DNA of 64,000 bases from positions 116,326,897-116,390,896 of the forward strand of contig OX638370.1 in assembly GCA_951812925.1 (NCBI GenBank). The letters run 5' to 3'. The notes below the pieces were generated by a model. It was given only the letters and a program-made list of their open reading frames with translations, was not told the DNA's origin and searched no databases. The translations under genes and the position numbers were made by a program. Below are positions 11,730 to 23,335 of the stretch, in pieces (the stretch's first letter is position 1; every line of letters starts with the position of its first letter). The DNA comes from Calliopum simillimum. Its lineage: Eukaryota > Arthropoda > Insecta > Diptera > Lauxaniidae.

Positions 11730-11818
11730 TTTGATTTAATTTTCTGCTCTAGTGAACTTTCCGGCTACAGTATATCCATGCGACTGATAATTGTTACCCA
11801 AATGTCACTTTCACCTTT

Positions 11819-11940
11819 TCCAGTTTGATTTAATTACTAATTAAGGAATAAATTAAATTAACGCTTATCAGAAAATGCCAATTTATTGTTTTATAGGCTG
11901 ATCCAAAAGATAACGCTAGTAAAATAGTTTTTATCTAGGC
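11819..11940 (-). promoter_or_regulatory. Conserved upstream block of LRR gene 2
   Basis: It aligns base for base over long stretches with the blocks upstream of genes 1 and 3. It has both GATA-type motifs: AGATAA at 11908-11913 and CTGATAAG across 11864-11871. It lies 90-210 bp upstream of the start codon. A promoter role is inferred from conservation between paralogues. Confidence 0.45.
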
Positions 11941-12006
11941 ATCTATTGTAGTTGCATATCTTTCTCTGTTCAAATGAGTTTTCATAATTTTTAATAAGTA
12001 GAGTTA

Positions 12007-13229
12007 CACTCACGGTCAAAAAAAAGCCCATTTTAATTTTGTAAGATATTTTAAAATTGTTGTGCAAATCAATATTTACCCTGATTTAACTGCTTTTAGT
12101 TGAATATTATTAAGTTTAACATTATTAATTATATTTGGGTTTTTCTGGTACACTTTTCTTTTTAAAATGGCCTAAACATTCTCAATCGAATTGAAGTTGG
12201 GGCTTTTGCCCGGCCATTTGCTGGACCTAATTGCCAAAAGGTCATTATATTTATTTGCCAATGCAAAACTAAATAGCCCGCTATTGTTAATTTATCGAAA
12301 ACATAAAGCAAAACATAATGGTGAGTGGGGCATAAGGCAATTTCCAACGATGACAAGGTGCAGAATCATCTTGAAATATCACTTTTGCTAAGTGCTCGCT
12401 TAGTCTATCGATACTTTGTATAACACCGATTTTAAAGATGACAATATAAACTTCGGAGTTAATATAACCTTCCAGGTGAGGAATCTTTCCAACTCATTGG
12501 ATTGTTATTACCCCCTAGACCACCACATATGGAGTGCTTTGTACACATTGAAAGCTATATTTTTCATTTTTTTTGCGTCGTAACGTGCATCCCAAATTGG
12601 AACTGATGAGATTTTTTTTGCACTCATCATAGAATATGACCTCAGCCCAATCGTTATACACCAAATTCTTCTTTTCTTTACATCAGTTTAATGAATAAGA
12701 CCGCATTTTGTGTGTGAAAATCGGTTTTTTTCGCAGGACTGCGGGCAAAAAAGCTATTTTCTCTCAAGCGGCGCTGTACAGATGAAGTGCTAATTTTATA
12801 TTTTGTTTATCCTTCACCTTCGCATCAATTTTGGAACCAGTTTTTGGCCGATCGCACAGTGTTATTTTTACTACACCTCTGTCTTCCCTCTCAGATGTTT
12901 TCCTTGGACGGCCACTTCCAGTACGACGCAATAAACTCTCTGTTTCCAAAAAACTTTTCAAAATTGGCATATGCAAGACTTACCATATCAAATTTTACGC
13001 GATATATCCTCATTCCTTAAATTTTGCTGTTACATAAATTTTTTGGTTTTCGGTCAAAACTCTTTTTTTTAAATATCGTTGTTTTAACGCCAATAGATAT
13101 GAAGTAAATGCATTATTTGACAACAATTTTTTCTTCTTAGTCAGACTACATATTAACAATCATAAAAAAGGGCGAAGAACCAACTATTTCAGCAAAAAAT
13201 CCTTGTCGGCTTTTTTTTGACCGTGAGTG
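12007..13229 (-). mobile_element. Tc1-like transposon with dead transposase
   Basis: The first 20 bases of both ends are identical inverted repeats (CACTCACGGTCAAAAAAAAG), flanked by TA (12005-12006 and 13230-13231), the target of Tc1/mariner elements. The minus strand holds a decayed transposase: a basic N-terminal motif (RRTGSGRPRKTSEREDR, near 12870-12930), VIFYDECK near the second catalytic region (about 12640), QDDSAPCHR (about 12370), and WPGKSPNFNSIENV followed by a stop where Trp is expected (about 12180-12225). Several frameshifts and stops make it inactive. It sits between LRR genes 2 and 3. Confidence 0.9.
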
Positions 13230-13231
13230 TA

Positions 13232-14780
13232 TGATAGCAGAACTACTAAAATCACTCTGATCCGATTTAGTTTTTGACTAGTTCAGAAACTTACGTTCGT
13301 TTTCTGTGTGAAGCTCTGCTAGACTTTAGGGAAATTACAAAAAGCGACCTTTCGGTTAAGTGATAATTAACTTCGAAAAGTTGACCAATAATTTGCTACC
13401 AACAAACATGGCTCTGATGACATTGTTGAGTTAAGCTTATTACTTACATATTTACGTTAGTAATACCGTAGACTCAGTAATACATTGACAGGATCGATGT
13501 AGTATGTCGAAAAAATCCAAATATGAAGAATAGGTAAGTTGAAGAATGATTGATAATACGAAATATATTGGTGAAAGTCACTAGGTACCGCAATTTCGGG
13601 ATATGAAAATTTGAATTTGAAAAGTTGTTGAAATGGTCCAGTAACCGGTAAATTCCATCGTCTATGTAGATCATAAGTTGTTTGAAAAAACCCTGAAATC
13701 TACATAACGCCTCCCATACTCATCTGCAGCAGCAAAATCATGACGGAGGGGACATTTCATGAATAATTAAGCATTACGCACACAAAGCAAATCGCCAACT
13801 CTTGCTGCCGGGCACAATCGACTAAGTTTGACAGACTCTTCATTTCGCAATGATGATGCACCAAAAAAAAAAAAAAAACTCCACTTCTCCCCAATATCAA
13901 AGCAAGAACTTGGGAACATTTGGATAGAATTCCTCTCTTGGGCCTGGTTTCTGTGTTGATGGATTTGAAAAAAACCCGGAAGCCCTCCATGTCTAACGAG
14001 GCGGAATAATCACTGTAATTTAGAATTACCTACGGAATATGAAAAATGCGTGGGACAATAGTGATAATGACACCATCGAGTCAAAATTGTGCTTACTATA
14101 CGAAAAAAGCAACTGTTCTTATCGAACTTAAATATGTCCACCCACACGCAGAACATCAGTGGAATATTGTATTTAGCTAAATTGAGCGTGGAAAACGCTT
14201 GATTGGCAAAAGGACCATGACGAAAGGGACATTTTCGGTAGTTTTCATGCGTTTAAACATTATCAGGACTTCTTTTTGATTCCGGTATGTATGTATATAA
14301 CTAAAAATGTTAATTTTGAAACAATGTCATGGTGAGATGGTCGAAATTTTGCTTCAATCGCGCAATACACCCGTGGGTCAGATGTTTTTCGGCATTTCGT
14401 GACATTCACCCATATCGAAAAATTTCATAATAACTAAAAATAATTAAAATCATAAAATATTGAAAGTCCGAAAGATTTAAAAGTGCTTAAAATTTATGAA
14501 GACGCCAATAAAGGTCAAATGCTTTTAAATATCACAGGAAAATAAATATTACAAAGTATCTAAATAAAAGCCAAATATTAGAAAATTCACCAAATTTCGA
14601 AAAAATCGATAATCCCCAAAAATTTCAAAAAAAAAAAATTCAAAATATTTCTGATGAAAGACTATGATATTAAAATCGGAGCAAAAGTCGAAAAATATCG
14701 CAAAAATAAATAATTATTGAATAAACTTTGGAAAAATTTTCTTTTACAGAAGAGTTTCAAAAATATATATCGCTCCTGTC
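13232..14780. other. Gene-free intergenic stretch
   Basis: I see no gene or clear repeat structure here beyond short A runs (13862-13878, 14627-14638). Possible frames on both strands are below 80 residues and have no recognisable motif. Confidence 0.4.
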
Positions 14781-14789
14781 CCACCTATA

Positions 14790-15060
14790 TTCAATCAAAA
14801 AGAGGTTTCATAAAAATGCCTCAGGAAACGGTTCACGGTACCCAATTCCAGCTATTTCATAGCTTCATAATCTGTTCTGAATGAAATCCTAGCTGATCGT
14901 TTCTCTAAAATGAGGTAAAAAAAACTGTATGTTTGAGAAAACGACAATTTTGGTTTTATTTTGTGGGTTTCATTCGGAACAGATTTCGAAATTATGAAAT
15001 AGCTGGAATAAGTGTCAATCGTTCCATTTGCATTTTCCTGAAACTTCTTTTTGATTGAAG
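14790..15060. repeat. Foldback element
   Basis: TTCAATCAAAAAGAGGTTTC (14790-14809) pairs with the inverse of GAAACTTCTTTTTGATTGAA at the right end. Inner arms CCAGCTATTTCATA (14848 on) and TATGAAATAGCTGG (14993 on) also pair, with TCTGTTC(T/C)GAATGAAA next to them. No coding capacity. Confidence 0.65.
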
Positions 15061-15881
15061 ACAGGTGTGTTATGCAAAACATCTCTACGCAATTCTCACA
15101 ACTGCTTGACATTATCATGCTGTTATCGAGAGCGCGACTGCAGATAAAGACTGTAATTATGATAAAAATATTGGTAAACTTTTATCTGAATAATATTAAT
15201 ATGTGTGAATATATACGTACACAAGTAGATGTATTAACCGCCAACTTACCTAAATGAACTATCACAGCCAACATTTTCTATCGTGAAAAGGAATTTGCCG
15301 AGCGTTTACTAAATCAATTACTAAGTACTTCCTACGAAATGTAGTTTTGAAAGTATCGCCGTATCAAACTCATAAAAAACTCAAATTCAAATCACTTTAA
15401 AATGGATCTGTTTTTAATTTACTTTTATTAAAATCTTCACAATTCACTTTTCTTCTCAATAAATAGCCACATTTTCAATAAGACTTAAAATTTACTATGC
15501 TTTGTATAATTTAACCTTAACATTATTGATATCGAATAAGAATTTTCAAGCCAACTACTCTGCTTAACATTTTCATAGACTTTGCTTCACATGGCATATG
15601 ATTGCGACAATGAAAAATTTTCAGCGAGCTCTTACAGCATTTATGTACTTATGTGTATAGCGAATTTTATTTTGTCTTTATAAAATACATAATAACATAG
15701 CATAACTGAAGAATTTTCTACACGATTCTGGTTGTTTTGTCGCAATTGAGATGGCGCATATACTGTTTAATAAATTGTTCTAGTCAAGGCATGAACCGGT
15801 TGCTATAGTTTATGCATCAGCTGCTATCCGAAAAAACATTGCATGCCTTTAGGCTTCAATTATTTTGCTTTCAATATATGA

Positions 15882-16119
15882 GCCGTTCAAAATGACAATA
15901 GTGCAACTCCAAAACGAGGCAAAAGTAATGTGCCATAATGATCGGTTAGTTGGTCGATAATATTTTTTCAACTTAATCTTAACAATTCCATATCATCAAG
16001 TAAATTTTTCGTGAGAACAGAAATCAATTTTATTCAGCCCTAACAAAATGTCAGCTAATTAATATTATGACATTACTTTTGCTTCGTTTTGGAGTTGCAC
16101 CATTGTCATTTTGAATGGC
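15882..16119. mobile_element. Foldback MITE, family M3
   Basis: Arms of about 50 bp: GCCGTTCAAAATGACAATAG at left and its near-inverse CATTGTCATTTTGAATGGC at right, continuing through CTCCAAAACGAGGCAAAAGT. The inner phrase CAAAACGAGGCAAAAGTAAT also occurs in the element at 57756-58017, so the families may share a core. The target duplication is not clear. Confidence 0.7.
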
Positions 16120-16239
16120 TGATGATCTCAGCAAAAGTTGAAAAAAATATTTATTATTCAAATAAAAACTCTTGGTTATTTCTATTTATTGTATTTTTCC
16201 AACGTATGCATCGCTTTTGCTTCTCCGAAGGCTCATTAA

Positions 16240-17180
16240 GGCAAAAAAATAGAACATATTTTTTGCTCATATCTTTTTTTTCGCAAAACGGATAAACCAA
16301 ATTGCTTGAAAAATAAAGATTATGTTCTTGTAAAAATTTTGGCGTCAAAAAATATACATTTTCTTTGATGGCAACCGTAGCAATGATTTGAGCAAAACTA
16401 ACAACAAAAAAAACTCCGAATTTTTTGTACAATTTTAAAAAAGTTTATCTGAGCGTTTCAGAAATCAAAAATTTTAATTTAGTCAAAAAAGTAAGAATTA
16501 AACAAGATTTTCTGAAATAACCATGTGCCAACCCTAAAAATTTATGCTTGGACCATTGCGAGGATTATGGACAGTCCCTAATCATAAGAAGGAAAAGAAG
16601 ATCAACAAGCCTAATGAATTAAACAACAACGTTTTGTATCATAACCTTACTCTCGGAGTATATTTGACGGGAGAATGACAAAATGTTGCAAAAGCTGTAA
16701 TATAGCAATTATTTATTAAAAAGTTGAAACTGGCGGAAAGCCTCTGTAATTGTTTATTGATTTAATTATATTAAGATAAAAGAATATGTCTGGTATTATA
16801 AAAAATACTTACAGGGAGAATGACACCAACTTGCGCTCTTTAAAAAATTTTTAAACTTAAAAAAAAAAACGCACTATCGAAAACCAAAACAGACTGAGCT
16901 GACAAAGAACTGAGTCTCCTCTTTCTCTTTGCATTTAGTTCTTTTATTACTCAATATTTAAAAAAATTTACAGTTGTCTTAATATATGAATAGTCTAAAA
17001 TGAGGGACCAACTTCTATATATGTCAATTCAATGTAAATATAGTTTTTCGAAGAGTTAACACAGTTGTTTCTTTTTAGAAAATAACGTAATATGCGAAAC
17101 AAGCAAATTAAGTGCACTAAGAAGCGGTTAGGGACAACAGGGAGAATGACTTTTAGCACTTTATGTTTTGATTTCATAAT
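16240..17180. repeat. Repeat-derived intergenic stretch with recurring GGGAGAATGAC
   Basis: The first part (16240-16400) resembles 6860-7010. Further on, the phrase GGGAGAATGAC occurs at about 16669, 16815 and 17140, which may mark remnants of a tandem repeat with a long unit. No gene recognised. Confidence 0.35.
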
Positions 17181-17381
17181 AAAATATTTAGAACCACATT
17201 TTTTTCTAAGCTAGTCATACCGAAGCCCTTGTTAAGTTAAACATCAAATTCTAAATTTAAACATTGTTTGAGCCCCTGGACATTGATTGGTACATTTTTC
17301 GGAGAATCACCCATATACATTTTAAAGTTTTAAAAAATATTTTTATATATATTTACACTTAATCACTATCTATTAATTTGA

Positions 17382-20300
17382 TTAATTCATTTGTTCATAG
17401 TAGTAGTGTATGCTTTGATAATCATTTCCATCATCTTCACCTATTTCTTCAATTATATCCTCAATACGTGCAGTCGAGCGTACAGAAGTAGTCTGACTCT
17501 GGCTTACAGTTGGTATTGATGGTGCCGTTTCATAAGGCGACATATTCGAACTTTTGTGCGGCATTCGATTTTGTTTAACATCCTGCAAATCTTTGTAAAA
17601 TTGCAAATAATCATAAGATTTTATGTCCAGTTTGCTTAAAAAAAAATAAATAGAAAATAATTTTTGAATATTTTCATTGCTATGTTGTTGTTAAAAGTTT
17701 TATGCCTCTAATTTTGTGAACTTTTTGAGCTTTTAAATTGTATATATACTGTATATCAAATGAACGATTGTTCATGAGTATGCTGTAGGGTTCAGTAATT
17801 TACAGACTACTCTTCAATACTCACCCATTAGCATCACCCGTTTCAGCGTATTCCTTCTCCTTGCGTTTCTTTGGTATGAGATAAACTTCTCGTGACTTAC
17901 TACCATTTCGAATCATACGTTTACTGCCACTCAGCCAAGTGGGGCGCCAACGCAGTAGGAAATAAACAGCAAGGGTGCCACAACAAAGTGCCAATATCAC
18001 ACAAATTATGAAGACCGTAATGGCCCAAGCAGCATCTCCATTGCTTAGCCAAGCAGATTTTTTCGTATACACCACTTGCAGGTAGTATGATAGACAATTA
18101 AATGGTGAAATCTTGGGTTCATCTTTGGGTATAAGACAAAATAGATATAGCTGTGCGGTAGATAAGCCCTCAACGGTTATTTCAGTTGTTGCAAACTTCT
18201 CGAGTTGACGCATTCTATAGTTTCGACTTGCCATAGATGTGGAGGGAGCGGAATTTGTAGCGTTGTTGTAGGTCATATTATTTGGTATAAAATAAATCAA
18301 ATTCAAATCTGTCATGTCACTTTTTACAGTCAATGTAACTGTATTTGGTGTTTGTGGATTCTCGACTATGCTGAAATATGCATCATAATTGCGTACTGTA
18401 ATGCTATTGTCTTCTTCTGCTGAAGAACGATCAGTATATTGGCTGCAATAAAGATTTATATATTGATCTGGATCAAGAGTTGTTGTATCTGTTGTACTTG
18501 TTGGATCAAATGTAGTCGTTGGATCAATTGTTGTTGTTGGATCAATTGTTGTCGTTGGATCAGTTGTCGTTGGATCGGCTGTAGTTGTGATTGGGGGTGG
18601 TCTAGGTGTAGGAAGAGTTGATGAGGAAGATGTGCTTACTGTATTAATAAGTGTAATTTTTGTTAAACTTGCTGTATCGATTAATTCACTCGGAGTTGCA
18701 TATGTCGTCGTTGTACTTTCATCTACGCACTGCAACACAACATAACGGAATGACATACCGCTGAAATCTGCTGGTGATGTACACTTTGGCTCAACTTGAT
18801 TACATATTTCAGTGCTCTTAACGGCATTTATCAGTTGATAATTATCACAGCTACAATTCCATTTATTACCTTGTAACTCTAGTGTTAATGTACCATTTAT
18901 AAGCGGTAGAAAATTCATGTCTAAAGTTATCAATAGATTATGGCTGAGGTCAAGTAGTTTCAATGTTTTCGCCAAAGCATCAAAAGTACCCTCAGCAATA
19001 TAACTAAGCTGAGATTTCATCAGATATATCTCCTTTACCGCAGTCATCATTGCGAATGTTTCTACACGTAGTGTATCATTGAAATTGTTGTTACTTAAAT
19101 CAATTTGCCACAAGTGTGTGAAATTTGCAGCACCCTGTAACCAAGTGGTTGGATCGTAAACTGTATTACTTTGCGTTTGCCGCAGCATTAGACGTAGCAG
19201 TGTTGCAGCAAATGGTTGCAAAAACTCAATGCCATTAAAAGTTGTTCCACGGTGTGTCATATTGAGGACTTGTAGTTGACTTAAACCGCAAAATGTGCTT
19301 TTATTTAAAAACTTGACCACAGAGTTATCGAGGATCATCGTTTTTAAATTTGCCATTGATGAGCTATTGAATGCTCCATTCTCAATTTCATCTATATCCG
19401 AATTGGTGGCGCTGTCAATTTCTAAATATTCAACGCGAAAATTACCCCTTAAGTACTCAGCTTTTAATATATGACTAGTTACGGTGTAGCCTTTTATTAC
19501 GACCTTTAGATAACCTTCGCAGTATGCCTGCAATTTTGTAAGGTCTTCGGGTATATCCTCCAAAAAGCCAGCAAAACAATAAATATCACAATTATCAGAG
19601 CCAACAATACTGCATCCGTATTTACGCACTGAGTTTGAACCTTGTGGACGTGGTCTTTGTTAAAAGAAAAAACATTATAATAAATTTATATTGAACTTAA
19701 TTAAACAGTCATTTTGCAATTTTTCAACAACAGACCTAAACAAGTGTTAACATAGAAATTGATTGCATATGTTTCGGCTATTTCCACATACATATTTATA
19801 TATTTTCATATATAAACATATATATAGCCTCATCAGATCAGTTTTAGTTAATTCTTGTCAGAAGCCACACTTGAACCCTTGACTCCGGTTTTCTAATGAA
19901 AGAAAACGCGGTGCTATACCAATTAGGCTATTGCCAAGGATACATTTTTCTATACCAGAACGTCATGTGTATAGATCATAAGGCTCACTAGTGCCGTCTG
20001 TTGTGAAAAATTGCCAAATTATTTTTAGTCGGTAACACACTCTGGTTTTGAGACATGCTACGCTAGCTACAAATAAAAAACATAAAGTTTTAAGTATATA
20101 AATCTAGACAAGGACTTAGACGTAACAAATTGGTTGGGTACCTTTTTAGACAAGGCACAGTTTTGTGTTAATTACTCGTATATGCATTTCCGCACCTGGT
20201 CTCGTAATTCAATAAACGAAACTCACCTTAATTCCACGTGCGCATAATCTTTGGTTGAGGAAGCTAAATTTATATTCACAGTTGTGGTTGATAAGCTGGT

Positions 20301-20567
20301 TACATTTTCATTTGTTGAAGAATCTGAGTCACCAGAAAAATCTATATTTACTAATACCAATAGCAGCGCAAATCCTATAAGTGCTGGTATGACAATGAAT
20401 CTCATCCAACTTTTATTGAAATTTTTTGTAAAAATTACGAGTAAGTTATCTATTCTTTAATCTAATTCTATAAATGTTGCTTACCGACAGCGTTTTGGAT
20501 CGTAAAGCATTTCATACTTTTTATTTTCTTCTTCATGTACCAGATTGAAAGTTTTAGTCTGAAACAT
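17382..20567 (-). CDS. LRR transmembrane protein, cluster gene 3 (four exons)
   Basis: Exons 20485-20567, 20227-20409, 17825-19654 and 17382-17634 join without a frame break to 782 residues, the longest of the three close paralogues. The N-terminal 30 residues are charged (MFQTKTFNLVHEEENKKYEM); a hydrophobic segment (IPALIGFALLLVLV) follows, then a Ser/Thr-rich linker longer than in gene 1. The ectodomain has LRRs, an LRRCT cap (NKWNCSCDNYQLI), a Pro/Thr stalk with about seven DPTTT-type units, and an FN3-like region with FCLIPKDEPKISPFNC. The membrane segment (GDAAWAITVFIICVILAL) precedes LLRWRPTWLSGSKR. The last exon starts KLDIKSYDYLQFYKDL and ends HYYYEQMN. Gene 1 lacks the KLDI start of this exon because its acceptor is shifted. 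Confidence 0.88.
19859..19940 (-). ncRNA. tRNA-like sequence (SINE head or tRNA pseudogene) in an intron
   Basis: On the minus strand there is a good Pol III A box (TAGCCTAATTGG, 19919-19930) and a partial B box (GGGTTCAAGTG, 19868-19878). An anticodon-arm-like stem (GTTTTC/GAAAAC) lies between them. The acceptor and T stems do not pair cleanly, so a functional tRNA is unlikely. It lies in the second intron of LRR gene 3 and is followed by TA-rich sequence, which suits a tRNA-derived SINE. Confidence 0.45.
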
Positions 20568-20689
20568 TTTGAAGGATAGGTATGAATTTTCTTCTCTTTA
20601 TGCGATTTTCTGCTCCTGTGAACTTTCCGGTAACAATATTTCTATGCGACTGCCATATGCTAATTGTTAGTTAAATGTAAGTTGAACTT

Positions 20690-20810
20690 TTCCAGTTCGA
20701 ATTTATTACTAATTAGGGAACAAATTAAATTTACGCTTATCAGAAAATGCATATTTATTGTTTTATGGGCTGGTTTCAGAGATAACGCGAGCAAAATAGT
20801 TCCTATCAAG
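20690..20810 (-). promoter_or_regulatory. Conserved upstream block of LRR gene 3
   Basis: Third copy of the block shared by the paralogues, 120-240 bp upstream of the start codon. It contains AGATAA at 20781-20786 and CTGATAAG near 20736-20743. Conservation of both motifs in spacing and orientation suggests a shared GATA-responsive promoter; this is inferred, not shown. Confidence 0.45.
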
Positions 20811-21144
20811 GAATCTCACTGTGTAGATATCTCTCTCTCTAATGAATTTATTTGTTATAATTTTAGTATGAATGTTGTTTTGTTTTGTATATGAAATAAT
20901 TGCCTAAATATCTACTCATAGAATTTTTTTGTTAAATCTCTTTTATATATATTTTTCTATTTTACTTGCGCGTTTTGTGTGACGGAAAAATATTAATCCA
21001 ATCATCTACAATATACAAATGTAGAGTTAATTCATTCTAAGCCCTCTACTACATTATGAATTAGAAAATATGAATGAAAATGGGATATGTGCAACTAATG
21101 GCAGCAGCCCGTTTTAAAGCAAAATTATGGTGCTAAAACAGTTA

Positions 21145-21487
21145 TGCCCCAGGCAGACGGCAGCTCTAATGCACATTACAGAACGAATAGTTTTAAACTT
21201 TTTAGTGCATGATTTTAGGCATTTTTAAAATACATATTGAATAGACATTGACTAAAAGAAAATTTCCCAATTCAGGGTCCAAAAAATTCTGAAACTTAAA
21301 AAACAAGATCAATGGTGAGTTAAGCATCTAAAAAGCTAACTAGAATTTTTTGGACTCTGAATTTGTAAATTTTCTTTTGGTCAATGTCTATGAAATATGT
21401 ATTTAAAAAATGCCTAAAATCATGCAATAAAAAGTTTCAGATTATTGCGTCTGTAATGTGCATTAGAGCTGCCGTTTGTCTGGAGCA
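21145..21487. mobile_element. Foldback MITE, family M1 copy 2
   Basis: Same family as 8299-8630. Ends are TGCCCCAGGCAGAC and GTTTGTCTGGAGCA, flanked by TTA on both sides (21142-21144 and 21488-21490), consistent with a 3-bp target duplication. Internal arms (GACTAAAAGAAAATTTCCCA and its inverse) pair over more than 100 bp. No coding capacity. Confidence 0.8.
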
Positions 21488-22139
21488 TTAGAAACTTAGA
21501 TAGATTGACAGATTTATGATGGCCGGATTGCTAAGTTCAGGCACTTCGATCTCGGAAAAGTGCCCATTCTGAGCTATATCGATACCATATTTTTCCTTAA
21601 AAAAAAAATTATGTCCTAAAAAATACGAACTATCGATACTTATTTCAACTTGCAATATTTCGAACAAAAAGTACTCGACATATTTTTTAAAAGATTTTTG
21701 TGTACTTTTATCATTGAAAGTTTTTTTAAAATGGTTTTTTTTTTACAATTTTTTCTTGACATTTTATTTTTTTGTAACATAAAAGTTTTTCATCGAACTA
21801 ACACATGAAGTAAAGTATAAAAAATTACACGCTACTTACACTATGCAACACAAAAATCTGAATTTGATCTCGATAACTTTTTTTGACTAATTCAAGGCCG
21901 CTGATTCCGAATCTTGCAGCCGTTTTGTCACATCACGTCTGAGGTCCGAGTTGCCCTTGATATAAAATGCAGAAAATACTATCTTCAGACATATGGCGTA
22001 CATCCAGGAAGTATGTTAGCGGCATTCAATAGTTCTTATCTTCTTCAAGCCACAATTTTTACTTTTCCAATTGGATCATTACTTTCCTTAGTCCTTAGCG
22101 TATGGGGAAAGGTAAAAATTGTTTTTGAAAATTAGATAT

Positions 22140-23335
22140 CTGTGGGCCTTCATATTGACCGTTTTGGCCCCATTTTTGAAGAAACAAAATTTATTGACCC
22201 AAGCAATTTTGCACTAATCGGTGGACGAAAGGTCGAAATTAAATTTTGGTTGATAATAGTCATATAATAGAGAGTTATCAGGGCCCCCAAAGTGACTGTT
22301 TTGGGCTCATTTTCGAAAAAAAAAGGTAATGTGCCAAATCATGCTGAAAGGTCGAAAATATAATTTGATGGAGAAAGGTTGAAAATAATTTTTGGACATA
22401 ACCAGAGGATTCTCCGGGTGCTCTTAATGACCGTTTTAGGCCTATTTACGTAAAAAAATGATAATGCGCCAAATCATGGAGAAAGGTCGAAAATAAAATT
22501 TGGACATGAACAGAGGATTCTCTAAACCGTCTTAGTGACCGCTTTGGGCCAATTTCTGTTAAAAAAATTATTGTACCAGTTGATCGGGAAAATTTTAAAT
22601 TAATTTTTGGACATGACCAGAGGTGTCTCAAAATTCTTTAAAAAAAATTATTGCACCAATTAAAATGTCGAAAATAAATTTTGGACATAACCAACGTTGT
22701 CTCCGCGCTTTCATAGTGATCACTTTGAGCCCATTTTGAAAAAAAAAATTAAAGCATTAATTGATGGGGAAAGGTTGAAAATAAATTCTGGACATAACCA
22801 GGGTATTCTCCGGGTCCTCTAAATGATTGTTTTGGGCCAATTTTCGTAAAAAAACTTATTACACCAAATCGAGGCAAAGGTCGTTTTTGGCCGATTTTGT
22901 TAAAAAAAAAATTAATACACCAATCGATGCGGAAAAGTCGGCAATAAAATCTGAGCATGAACAGAGGATTCTCCAAGCAGCCTTAGTGACCGATTTGGAC
23001 ACTTTTTGGAAAAAAATTTCATTGGATTAATCTATGGCGGAAGGCAAAAAAAAAATGTTGGCATTGTCTCCGTGCGCTCAAAGCAGTGGAGGATTCAAAG
23101 GGGGGCGATGGGGCCGATCGGCCCCCCCTCTCAAACTAAGTGATTACATCTTTTTAAAATTATATTTAAAGATTTTAAAAACATTCTGTTATTATCTAGA
23201 AATGTAGTCAATCGCCCCCTCCCCCCTCCCCCCCTCTTGACAATGCTGGATCCGCCACTGCCTCAAAGTGTATTTTTGGCGCCCGTTTTGGAAAAAAATT
23301 GTTTATGGAAAAAGGTCCAACATAAATTTTGGACC
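22140..23335. repeat. Degenerate tandem array, unit about 110 bp
   Basis: About eight decayed units. Each has GGTCGAAAATAAA, TTTGGACATGA(C/A)CAGAGG, ATTCTC, TTAGTGACCG, TTTGGGCC and an A-run. Units differ considerably, so the array is old. A hAT-type MITE (23084-23260) interrupts the last units, and the array resumes on its right. No coding function is seen. Confidence 0.65.
23084..23260. mobile_element. hAT-type MITE inserted in the tandem array
   Basis: Ends CAGTGGAGGATTC and the inverse of TGGATCCGCCACTG form short terminal inverted repeats. The flanks GCTCAAAG (23076-23083) and CCTCAAAG (23261-23268) match at 7 of 8 positions, as expected of an 8-bp hAT target duplication. The ends carry G runs and C runs. 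177 bp, non-coding. Confidence 0.75.

Noticed and set aside
18439..18621. Plus-strand Cys/Trp/Ile-rich 60-codon frame
   Set aside because: Antisense of the DPTTT repeat of LRR gene 3.
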